A DNA stretch of 64,000 nt from JAFGOG01 sp034429215 (lineage in GTDB: Bacteria > Chloroflexota > Anaerolineae > JAAYZQ01). Position numbers and translations under genes: made by a program. How positions within the stretch are numbered: the stretch's first letter is position 1; each line of letters begins with the position of its first letter. Below, piece after piece: positions 35,312-42,536 of this stretch. The notes under the pieces are model-generated. The model made no database searches, had not been told where the DNA came from, and saw only the letters and a list, made by a program, of their open reading frames with translations. The stretch is from assembly GCA_034429215.1 (NCBI GenBank), contig DAOUGI010000094.1, positions 1 through 64,000 of the forward strand. Direction: 5' to 3'.

Positions 35312-37261
35312 TTACACATCCAGATTTTGCACGCTCTTGGCATGCGTCTGAATAAAACGCTTGCGGGGCGGGACGCTCGAGCCCATCAGCATGTCGAAAG
35401 TGCGGTCGGCGGCGGCGGCATCTTCAATAGTCACCTGAAGTAGGGTCCGCTTCTCGGGATTCATGGTCGTCTCCCACAACTGCGGCGCGTTCATCTCCCC
35501 TAACCCTTTGTAGCGCTGGAGGGCAACGCGCTCATCCTTGAGCCGCTTTAACACCTTTTCCTTTTCCTCGTCTGAATAGACGTACTGGTGCCCGCTTTTC
35601 ATATCGATCCGGTACAGAGGCGGTTGGGCGATGAACAGGTGCCCGCTGTCGATCAACTGCTCCATGTAGCGGAAGAAGAAGGTGAGCAGCAAGGTGCGGA
35701 TGTGGGCTCCGTCCACATCGGCGTCGGTCATGACGATGACCCGGTTGTAACGCAGGTTATCCAGGCTAAACTGGGGTCCTACGCCGGTTCCCAGGGCGGT
35801 GATGAGCGCCCTGACCTCGGTGCTGCTCAGGATCTTGTCCAGGCGGGCCTTTTCTACGTTCAGGATCTTGCCCCGCAGAGGAAGGACCGCCTGAAAACGG
35901 CGGTCGCGGCCCTGCTTGGCGCTTCCGCCGGCGCTGTCCCCTTCTACGATAAAGATCTCTGACTTGGACGGGTCCCGCTCTGAGCAATCGGCCAGTTTGC
36001 CCGGCAGGGTCATGCTCTCCAGCGCGCTCTTGCGGATTACCAGGTCACGAGCCTGGCGGGCGGCCTCGCGCGCCCGCCACGAGGTCAAACACTTTTGCAC
36101 GATCTGCTTGGCCTCGCCGGTGTTTGAGTCCAGAAACGCCGCCAGCGCCTCGGCGATCACCGATTCGACCTGGCCGCGCACTTCGGCGTTGCCTAGCTTG
36201 GCCTTGGTCTGGCTCTCGAACTGCGGGTCGGTCAGCTTGATGCTGAGGACGGCCGTGAGGCCCTGGCGCGTGTCGTCGCCGGAAAAGTTCGGATCTTTGT
36301 CTTTGAGCAGCCCCTTGCTGCGCGCATAGTCGTTCAGCACCCGCGTCAGCGCCGAGCGAAAGCCGGTCAGGTGTGTCCCGCCGTCGACCGTGTTCACATT
36401 GTTGGCAAAGGCGAACACCGATTCAGCATAGCCGTCGGTGTACTGGATGGCCGCTTCGACGAACGTCCCGTTGACCTGCCTCTCGACATAGATGGGCGAG
36501 TGGGCAACATCGCGGTTCTTGTTCAGGTAACGGACGAACGAAGCGATGCCGCCCTCGAAATAGAAGGTGATCTCCCGGCCAAACGGCTGGCCTTTAACCT
36601 GGCGATTGTCCACAAAACGGATCGTCAGCCCACGGGTCAGAAAAGCCATCTCCCGGAAACGCTGCAGCAGAACGTCGAATTTATAGTCCAGGCTCTGAAA
36701 TATGGCCGCGTCGGCCATAAAGGTCGTCTTGGTGCCGGTCTCGCTGGCCGGTGCTTTGCCGATCGCCTCGACCGGCGACGCCGGCCGGCCGTGCTCGTAC
36801 CGCTGGCGATGGACCTTGCCGTCGCGGCGAACCTCTACCTCGAGCCATTCCGACAGCGCATTGACAGCCGAAACGCCGACGCCGTGCAGCCCGGAAGCAA
36901 CCTTGTAACCGCCGCCGCCGAATTTTCCGCCGGCATGGAGGACGGTCATGACCACTTCCAGGGCGTCCATCGGCTCGCCGTTGGCTCTCTTTTGCGTTGG
37001 GTGTGGCCCGATCGGGATACCCCGACCATTATCCTGAACCGTCACCGAGTTGTCGGGGTTGATGCAAACCTCGATCCGGTCGCAGGCGCCGGCCAGCGCT
37101 TCGTCGACCGAGTTGTCGACCACCTCCTGCACGAGATGGTGCAGCCCTCGGACGTCGGTCGAGCCGATATACATGCCCGGACGGCGGCGTACGGCTTCCA
37201 GCCCTTCCAACACCTGAATGTCGGTGGCTTCGTAACGGGACGTGGTCTGATTTGTAACCAT
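35312..37261 (-). CDS. gyrB: DNA gyrase subunit B
   Basis: 649 residues. GHKL ATPase domain with DNSVDEALAG (N-box), QDNGRGIPIG and LHGVGVSAVNALS; a transducer; and a TOPRIM domain with EGDSAGGSAKQGRDR, DADVDGAHI and the tail YKGLGEMN. It is of the shorter type lacking the proteobacterial insertion, as in most bacteria. With GyrA (not in the window) it adds negative supercoils; ParE cannot be fully excluded from sequence alone. It is third in an operon behind two small membrane proteins. Confidence 0.93.
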   Translation of the reverse strand: MVTNQTTSRYEATDIQVLEGLEAVRRRPGMYIGSTDVRGLHHLVQEVVDNSVDEALAGACDRIEVCINPDNSVTVQDNGRGIPIGPHPTQKRANGEPMDALEVVMTVLHAGGKFGGGGYKVASGLHGVGVSAVNALSEWLEVEVRRDGKVHRQRYEHGRPASPVEAIGKAPASETGTKTTFMADAAIFQSLDYKFDVLLQRFREMAFLTRGLTIRFVDNRQVKGQPFGREITFYFEGGIASFVRYLNKNRDVAHSPIYVERQVNGTFVEAAIQYTDGYAESVFAFANNVNTVDGGTHLTGFRSALTRVLNDYARSKGLLKDKDPNFSGDDTRQGLTAVLSIKLTDPQFESQTKAKLGNAEVRGQVESVIAEALAAFLDSNTGEAKQIVQKCLTSWRAREAARQARDLVIRKSALESMTLPGKLADCSERDPSKSEIFIVEGDSAGGSAKQGRDRRFQAVLPLRGKILNVEKARLDKILSSTEVRALITALGTGVGPQFSLDNLRYNRVIVMTDADVDGAHIRTLLLTFFFRYMEQLIDSGHLFIAQPPLYRIDMKSGHQYVYSDEEKEKVLKRLKDERVALQRYKGLGEMNAPQLWETTMNPEKRTLLQVTIEDAAAADRTFDMLMGSSVPPRKRFIQTHAKSVQNLDV

Positions 37262-37270
37262 ACTGTGGTT

Positions 37271-37660
37271 CTAGTCTTCCTCTGACATCGAAGATTGAGC
37301 CTCGGCTTGCTCGGCGAAGGCCTTGATCTCAGCGCCCATCGCGTTCAGATCGGCGCTAATCCGTTCCTTTTCCCGGACGAATGCCGCCCGAGCCTGATCG
37401 GGTGGCATCAGCTTGAGCGACAAGCGCTGTCCTCCCTCGTCGTCAGAATAAGTGTGGCTCACAAAGGGCACTTGGCGGGTTAGAAGGTAGATGCCGCCGA
37501 CTATCGCCGCCAGACCGGCAACGGGCGCAAGCAGGCCGACCAAGTAACCGGAGATCAAGTTCAGGGGAAAGGCCAGGAGGTTGCCCACAATTCCACCTGA
37601 TTTTTCGTGCGGCACGCCGATTGGCCCTCCAATCGCGGCGGCGCGGTTGGGCTTGTCCAT
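37271..37660 (-). CDS. Small membrane protein of unknown function (gyrB operon)
   Basis: 129 residues. A hydrophobic region at about 24-62 forms one or two helices (LLAFPLNLISGYLVGLLAP, then AAIVGGIYLL). The C-terminal half is soluble and ends in a predicted helical, Glu/Ala-rich coil (about 85-129). No family recognised. It lies 9 bases before gyrB and six bases after the other small membrane protein, so all are probably on one transcript. Confidence 0.7.
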   Translation of the reverse strand: MDKPNRAAAIGGPIGVPHEKSGGIVGNLLAFPLNLISGYLVGLLAPVAGLAAIVGGIYLLTRQVPFVSHTYSDDEGGQRLSLKLMPPDQARAAFVREKERISADLNAMGAEIKAFAEQAEAQSSMSEED

Positions 37661-37665
37661 TCCTA

Positions 37666-37905
37666 TTACCCTCCTATCTCTATCGACTGGTCGGCTGCGT
37701 CGGCGCCGCCCGTCTGCTGGCGCATCAGGGTTACGATCTCATCGGGGGTGTAAAGCTGTACCCTGGGTTTTTCGCCCTCTGCCATCTTGATGGCAGGCAA
37801 TCTGCCGGTGAACAGGTAGGTGAGCAAGACCGCCCCGGCCGCCCCGATGGTAGCCAGGCCGGCGATCAAGCCCACGCAGTAAGCCAACTGCTTTAGGAAG
37901 CTCAC
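37666..37905 (-). CDS. Small single-pass membrane protein (first gene of gyrB operon)
   Basis: 79 residues from a GTG start behind the strong Shine-Dalgarno GGAGGAGG. One long hydrophobic helix (about 8-34) is followed by a soluble tail that includes VQLYTPDEIVTLMRQQ and ends acidic. No family recognised. Its promoter is at 37946-37974. Confidence 0.7.
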   Translation of the reverse strand: MSFLKQLAYCVGLIAGLATIGAAGAVLLTYLFTGRLPAIKMAEGEKPRVQLYTPDEIVTLMRQQTGGADAADQSIEIGG

Positions 37906-37945
37906 GATGCCACCTCCTCCATAATAACCTCTCGATCGGAGGGAA

Positions 37946-37974
37946 ATTGTACCCTAGAACTCTCAAGCTGGCAA
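37946..37974 (-). promoter_or_regulatory. Promoter of the gyrB operon
   Basis: Minus strand: -35 TTGCCA (37969-37974), 17-base spacer, -10 TACAAT (37946-37951). It is divergent from the zinc-ribbon gene and about 60 bases from the repeat array at 38033-38071. Confidence 0.75.
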
Positions 37975-38032
37975 ATATCCCCATCTTTTTGGAGTCTGCG
38001 GGCCGCGAAGGATGCCCGCGACCGCAGAGACA

Positions 38033-38071
38033 TCTAACATAACTCTAACGGCGCTCTAGCGTTTGTCTAAT
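38033..38071 (+). promoter_or_regulatory. Four direct repeats with 11-bp period, likely response-regulator operator
   Basis: TCTAAC (38033), TCTAAC (38044), TCTAGC (38055) and TCTAAT (38066) recur at exactly 11-base steps, with unrelated 5-base spacers. The array ends about 30 bases before a TATAAT that lacks a proper -35. This arrangement is like the four TT(A/T/C)ACA-N5 repeats bound by two PhoP dimers in Bacillus. The regulator is not in the window. Confidence 0.6.
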
Positions 38072-38098
38072 GTTGACTGGCTAAAATGCCCCTATATG

Positions 38099-38107
38099 TG
38101 ATATAAT
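38099..38107 (+). promoter_or_regulatory. Extended -10 promoter of the zinc-ribbon/metallopeptidase pair
   Basis: TGA followed directly by a perfect TATAAT (38102-38107). No -35 lies at the right distance (a TTGACT at 38073 is 23 bases away), as expected of an activator-dependent promoter served by the repeats just upstream. Confidence 0.65.
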
Positions 38108-38130
38108 AGGGTAGGGAGTCTGTTAATACC

Positions 38131-38343
38131 ATGTCAAGCCCGATTTGCGCCAACTGCGGGATCGCCATCCGCTGGCAGCCCACCATCGTGGACGGTCAGG
38201 CCTATTGTTGCCCCGGCTGTGCCCAAGGCGGGCCATGCGAATGTGATTATGACAACCTTCCACAGTTGGGTGTTATGAAAGCGATGGTGCTTAAAAGGAC
38301 CCTCGAGTTCACAGCAGTAATAGAGGTGAAGAAAAGATGCTAA
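38131..38343 (+). CDS. Small Cys-rich zinc-ribbon / metallothionein-like protein
   Basis: 70 residues with eight cysteines: C6-x2-C9, then CCPGC (26-30) and CEC (36-38), plus C70. The CxxC...YCCPGC arrangement recalls treble-clef bacterial metallothioneins and short zinc ribbons that bind Zn2+. The C-terminal half (about 45-70) has no cysteines until the last residue. It overlaps the metallopeptidase start by seven bases, so the two are translationally coupled. Possible zinc buffer or chaperone for the downstream enzyme (inference). Confidence 0.65.
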   Translation: MSSPICANCGIAIRWQPTIVDGQAYCCPGCAQGGPCECDYDNLPQLGVMKAMVLKRTLEFTAVIEVKKRC

Positions 38344-39032
38344 CGTATTTGATTATTGCCCTGCCGGCCCTGTTGTTGGCGTTGTATGCTCAGTGGAAAG
38401 TCAAGTCAACCTATAGCAAGTACAGCCAGGTGGCAAACGCGCGGGGGATTACAGGACAGGAAGCCGCCCGCATCCTGTTGCGCAGCGCCGGGCTGGACCA
38501 CATCAGCTTGGAAGGGACGTCGGGCACGCTCACCGACCATTACGATCCGGGCAAGGACGTCCTGAGGTTGTCCAGAGACGTGGCCAACCGTCCTTCCGTG
38601 GCAGCCCTGGGCATCGTCGCCCACGAGATCGGCCACGCCTCCCAGGACGCGACCAATTATGGTCCGCTTCGGCTGCGGGCCGGGCTGGTGCCTATTGTGA
38701 ACATCGGTTCCTGGCTGGGGCCAATCGTCTTTCTCGTCGGCCTCATGCTTGTGGCACCCGCTACCGGATCGAACACGGTGGCCTGGATCGGCCTGTTGCT
38801 CTTTGCCGGCACCGCCGTCTTTTCCCTGGTGACCCTGCCGGTCGAGTTCAACGCCAGCAAGCGAGCTCAGCAAATGCTCGAAAATTACCAACTGGCCAGT
38901 GGGGAAGAGCTGCGGCAGACGAAAGCGGTTTTGAACGCGGCAGCATTGACCTACGTGGCGGCCCTGGCCCAGTCCCTGTCTACGCTGCTCTACTACTTTC
39001 TCATTCTGACCGGAGGCCGGCGGCGGGATTGA
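38337..39032 (+). CDS. Zinc-dependent membrane metallopeptidase (Zn_peptidase_2 family)
   Basis: 231 residues with helices at about 2-20, 120-145, 150-170 and 205-225. The metal site HEIGH is at 96-100, in the context GIVAHEIGHASQDA, typical of this family of membrane neutral zinc metallopeptidases. The N-terminal topology places the catalytic site close to the membrane. Substrates are unknown. ATG 38337 lies inside the preceding zinc-ribbon gene. A strong terminator follows. Confidence 0.9.
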   Translation: MLTYLIIALPALLLALYAQWKVKSTYSKYSQVANARGITGQEAARILLRSAGLDHISLEGTSGTLTDHYDPGKDVLRLSRDVANRPSVAALGIVAHEIGHASQDATNYGPLRLRAGLVPIVNIGSWLGPIVFLVGLMLVAPATGSNTVAWIGLLLFAGTAVFSLVTLPVEFNASKRAQQMLENYQLASGEELRQTKAVLNAAALTYVAALAQSLSTLLYYFLILTGGRRRD

Positions 39033-39037
39033 GACAA

Positions 39038-39077
39038 CAAGAACCCCGGTTCCCCCACTTGGGAACCGGGGTTCTTG
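39038..39077. terminator. Bidirectional 17-bp hairpin terminator
   Basis: Perfect 17-bp stem CAAGAACCCCGGTTCCC (39038-39054) with its complement at 39061-39077 and a 6-base loop, between the convergent metallopeptidase and the small protein at 39079. Confidence 0.85.
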
Positions 39078-39078
39078 C

Positions 39079-39282
39079 TTAGAATGAGAAATCAAACCAA
39101 CTGGTGTTGGTACAGGTGCCGCACACCAGCACGATAAAGATGAGCAGCAGAATCACGCCGCAGCCGATGCCGCTGCAAGACGCACCACGCCCAAACCCCA
39201 AGTTCTTTTGCAGCCAGTTATAAGCTGCTGTAATGATGGTAAGTCGCAACAGCCCACCCAAACACCCAGGCCTATCGTCCAT
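39079..39282 (-). CDS. Small Cys-rich membrane protein of unknown function
   Basis: 67 residues. A short N-terminal amphipathic part (with Cys7) is followed by a glycine-rich stretch with two cysteines and a strong membrane helix (about 44-58), then CGTC and an aromatic end (WFDFSF). No family recognised. Bounded by two hairpin terminators, so it is a single-gene unit. Shine-Dalgarno GGGAGG precedes the ATG. The short length leaves some doubt that it is a gene. Confidence 0.55.
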   Translation of the reverse strand: MDDRPGCLGGLLRLTIITAAYNWLQKNLGFGRGASCSGIGCGVILLLIFIVLVCGTCTNTSWFDFSF

Positions 39283-39309
39283 ATAACCTCCCTTTAACCC
39301 TCTTTTATC

Positions 39310-39342
39310 AGAAACCCGGTTTCGTAAAGAACCCGGGTTTCT
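39310..39342. terminator. Hairpin terminator of the nuo operon (GAAACCCGG family)
   Basis: Stem AGAAACCCGG (39310-39319) / CCGGGTTTCT (39333-39342) with a 13-base loop. On the minus strand it lies about 70 bases past the nuoN stop. It is related in sequence to the hairpin behind tRNA-Glu. Confidence 0.7.
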
Positions 39343-39409
39343 TTTCCTCGTGCCGCATGTTTCTGGCGGCGCTAATACCTATACGGTTGTCGAGCGGACA
39401 GGTTGCAGG

Positions 39410-40900
39410 CTAGAACGCCGCGGCCAGCATCTGCATCGACTGGTTAGCCAGGTTGATGAACGGCTGTGGATAGACACCGATCAGCAAGATGCCCGCTGCC
39501 GTCAAGGCCAATCCAACCTTCAGCCCGGCCGGCACGGCGATAGGGGCGGCCCCTTCGTCGGCCGCCTCGAAAAAGACCTGGCGCACGACGTTCAGATAGT
39601 AATAGGCACCGATCACACTGGTAATAATGCCGGCGACGGCCAGGGTCAGGGTCTGCCACAGGCCCACCTGGATGGCCGCGCCAAAGACGAGGAACTTGCC
39701 CATGAAACCAACCGTTCCCGGGATGCCGGCCAGCGACAACATGGCGATAAGCAGCACACCACCCAGCACGGGCGAGCGATGGACCAGGCCCTTGTAGTCC
39801 TTTATGGTGGTGGACCTGGTGGCGTTCTCGAAGGCTATGACGGCGATAAAGGCGGCCAGATTGCTAAAGAGGTAGCCAAACAGGTAAAACAGCGTGCCGT
39901 TGATGCCCTGGAAGGTGGCGCCCTCGACACTCTGTATGGCGATCACGCCGATGATGATATAGCCTGCCTGGGCAATGCTGGAGTAGGCCAACATGCGCTT
40001 CATGTTGGTCTGGCGCATGGCGATCAGGTTGCCCAGGAGCATGGAGATGATCGACAGGGACATCAGAAAGGCCATCCAGCCGATCCCGCCGCGGAAATCG
40101 TACAGCGCCGTCAGGAACACGCGCATCAGGATGGCAAACCCGGCGGCTTTGGAGGCGACCGACAGAAAGGCGGTCACCGGCGTGGGCGCGCCCTCGTAGG
40201 TGTCGGGCGCCCATTGGTGAAAGGGGGCCAACACCATCTTGAAGCTAAAGCCGGCCAGCAGCAGAACGATGGCCACGATCGCCAGCCACTGCATCTGCGG
40301 ATCGCCGACAGTGAGCGTCTGGGCGATCCCGGCCAGGTCGGTAGTGCCCGTTGCACCGTACAAGAGCGACATGCCGTACAGCATGGCCGCCGAGGTCACC
40401 GCTCCGTACAAAAAGTACTTGAGGCCGGCCTCGTTCGATTTCGTGTCGCCCCGCAGGTAGCCGGCCAACACGTAAGAGGTGATGCTCAGAAACTCCATGG
40501 CCAGGTAGACCGAGATCAGGTTAATGGCCGACGACGCCAGGCAGATAGCCAGCGCGGCAAAGACAAGCAGAGCATAGAACTCGCCCCGGTAGGGAGTGCG
40601 CTCCTGGAGGTACTGCACCGAAGCCACCACGACCAGCCCCACGGTGAGAATGGCGATGATCTTGAACAGCAGGGCAAAGTGATCCACCGCCATCACGGCC
40701 AGGACGGTAGTCTGATCGGTCTTCCACAACAGGATCGTTGCCGCCAGCGCCGCCGCCAGCCCTATGACTGCCAGGGCCGGGATCCACCGAGTTTTCCGGA
40801 CATGGTCCCTCCAGATGAAATCGACACACAGGACCACCAGGCCGGTAAACAGCAACAACAGTTCGGGTGAGAGCAGTCGCAACGTGTTACCTGAAATCAA
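39410..40900 (-). CDS. nuoN: NADH-quinone oxidoreductase subunit N
   Basis: 496 residues, about 14 membrane helices, antiporter-like subunit of complex I. Typical stretches: MEFLSITSYVLAG, LKYFLYGAVTSAAMLYG, the Lys-bearing FKMVLAPFHQWAPDTYEGAPTP-type segment with the proton-channel Lys, and LAYSSIAQAGYI. Pumps protons as NADH (or ferredoxin/F420H2) is oxidised. TTG start behind GAGGAGGTG. Last gene of the nuoA-H-J-K-L-M-N run, 30 bases after nuoM. Confidence 0.95.
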   Translation of the reverse strand: MISGNTLRLLSPELLLLFTGLVVLCVDFIWRDHVRKTRWIPALAVIGLAAALAATILLWKTDQTTVLAVMAVDHFALLFKIIAILTVGLVVVASVQYLQERTPYRGEFYALLVFAALAICLASSAINLISVYLAMEFLSITSYVLAGYLRGDTKSNEAGLKYFLYGAVTSAAMLYGMSLLYGATGTTDLAGIAQTLTVGDPQMQWLAIVAIVLLLAGFSFKMVLAPFHQWAPDTYEGAPTPVTAFLSVASKAAGFAILMRVFLTALYDFRGGIGWMAFLMSLSIISMLLGNLIAMRQTNMKRMLAYSSIAQAGYIIIGVIAIQSVEGATFQGINGTLFYLFGYLFSNLAAFIAVIAFENATRSTTIKDYKGLVHRSPVLGGVLLIAMLSLAGIPGTVGFMGKFLVFGAAIQVGLWQTLTLAVAGIITSVIGAYYYLNVVRQVFFEAADEGAAPIAVPAGLKVGLALTAAGILLIGVYPQPFINLANQSMQMLAAAF

Positions 40901-40930
40901 AACTCACCTCCTCGGCTCATGGAGAGAACA

Positions 40931-42484
40931 CTACCACCCAGAAACGAGCTTCTGGGCAAAGCTGTTGAAAAAGTTGATGATGGGCGTCGGAAACAGGCCA
41001 AAGCCGATCATGAACAGGACGAGCGGCCACAACGCCACCTTTTCAAAGGCCTGCATATCGAGCAGTTTGGCTTTGTGGGTCACCTCATTCCACTTTTCCT
41101 GGTCAAACTCGCCCAGGAACACATGCTGGACAATCTTCCACAGGATATAGGCCGCCGTCAGGACAACACCGATGATACCGATGGCTGCGAACACAGGCAT
41201 GATCTCAAAAGCGCCCCGGAAGACAAAGAACTCGGCCCAGAAGCCGACCAGGCCGGGCAAGCCCAGGCTGGCCAGCGCCGTCACCATAAAGATGCCGTAA
41301 TAGTAGGGCGTCATCTTGCCCAGTCCGCCAAATTTCTTCAGATCGCGGGTATGCGCCCGCTCGTAGATGACCCCGACCAGGAAAAAGAGGCCGCCGGTAA
41401 TAATGCCGTGGGCGAACATCTGCAGCGCGGCTCCGTTGGTGGCCATCGCCGCCGCATCGCTGAGTGTGCTGTTGCCCCAGGCAGCGGCAGATGCCGACAC
41501 GCCCAGCATAAAGTAGCCCATGTGGCTCACCGATGAGTAGGCGATCAGCCGCTTGAGGTCCCATTGGGCCATACACACCAACGCCCCATAGATAATACTG
41601 ATCAGGGCCAAGATAGTAATGACCGGTACATTCCAGGTATAGAACCTGAATTGCTGGGGAAAGATGGGTAGGAGGATGCGCAGCATGCCATAGCCGCCCA
41701 GCTTTAGGAGGATACCGGCCAGGATAACGCTGCCGGCGGTGGGAGCAGCCGTGTGGGCATCGGGCAACCAGGTATGGAAGGGCCACAGGGGCACTTTGAT
41801 GGCAAAGGCCACGAAAAAGGCCCAGAAGGCAGCAGCAGCAGCCCAGCCGTTGCCGTGAAAGACCGGGTTATCCGGTCCCAGCTCGGTAGATAGCCTGACA
41901 ATATCAAAGGTGCCGTGGTTAAAATACAGGCCCAGGATGGCCAGGAGCATGGCCACACTGCCGACCAGTGTGTAGAGGAAAAACTTGACGGCCGCGTATT
42001 GGGGTCGGTCGTTGGGCTGCCCCCAGATGCCGATCAACAGGTACATGGGCACCAGGCCGATCTCCCAAAAGACGTAGAACAAGACGAGGTCGAGCGATAT
42101 AAAAACGCCCAACATCCCCATCTCCAGCAGCAGGAAGAGCAAGAAGAACTCCTTGACCCGCTTGGTGATGGTGTAAGATGAGTAGATCAGGCCCAGGGTG
42201 GTCAACAGTGTCGTCAGGAATATGAGCGGGATGCTCAGCCCGTCCGCGCCGACGTGGTAGTTGACCCCGATGGCCGGGATCCACGCCGAGTTCGTCTCGA
42301 ACTGAAAGCCGCCCGCCTGCTGGTTGTAGGCAAACCACAGGACAATCGACAGCACCAGCGGGACAAAGCTAATGCCGACGGACATCTGCTTGATGGTCCG
42401 CTCCTCTTCCTTGGGGATGAGCAAGATCAACAACACCCCAACCAGCGGAACAAAGGTGATGAAGGTCAGCAGGTAATTCGCCAT
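40931..42484 (-). CDS. nuoM: NADH-quinone oxidoreductase subunit M
   Basis: 517 residues, about 14 membrane helices. Family markers: EIGLVPMYLLIGIWG (with the conserved Glu), KVPLWPFHTWLPDAHTAAPT, LGGYGMLRI and IAYSSVSHMGY. It is an antiporter-like proton-pumping subunit of the complex I membrane arm. ATG start, cotranscribed behind nuoL after 52 bases. Confidence 0.96.
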   Translation of the reverse strand: MANYLLTFITFVPLVGVLLILLIPKEEERTIKQMSVGISFVPLVLSIVLWFAYNQQAGGFQFETNSAWIPAIGVNYHVGADGLSIPLIFLTTLLTTLGLIYSSYTITKRVKEFFLLFLLLEMGMLGVFISLDLVLFYVFWEIGLVPMYLLIGIWGQPNDRPQYAAVKFFLYTLVGSVAMLLAILGLYFNHGTFDIVRLSTELGPDNPVFHGNGWAAAAAFWAFFVAFAIKVPLWPFHTWLPDAHTAAPTAGSVILAGILLKLGGYGMLRILLPIFPQQFRFYTWNVPVITILALISIIYGALVCMAQWDLKRLIAYSSVSHMGYFMLGVSASAAAWGNSTLSDAAAMATNGAALQMFAHGIITGGLFFLVGVIYERAHTRDLKKFGGLGKMTPYYYGIFMVTALASLGLPGLVGFWAEFFVFRGAFEIMPVFAAIGIIGVVLTAAYILWKIVQHVFLGEFDQEKWNEVTHKAKLLDMQAFEKVALWPLVLFMIGFGLFPTPIINFFNSFAQKLVSGW

Positions 42485-42536
42485 CTATTTCCTCCTCGGT
42501 GTACAGAATGCCATCAGTTGTTGGGCGTTCATCATG

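Noticed and set aside
39350..40870. 506-codon open frame antisense to nuoN
   Set aside because: High-GC DNA gives long antisense frames. The translation is rich in Gln, His and Gly with no domain, and the sense gene is an unmistakable NuoN. The same applies to 17666-19117 and 744-1925.
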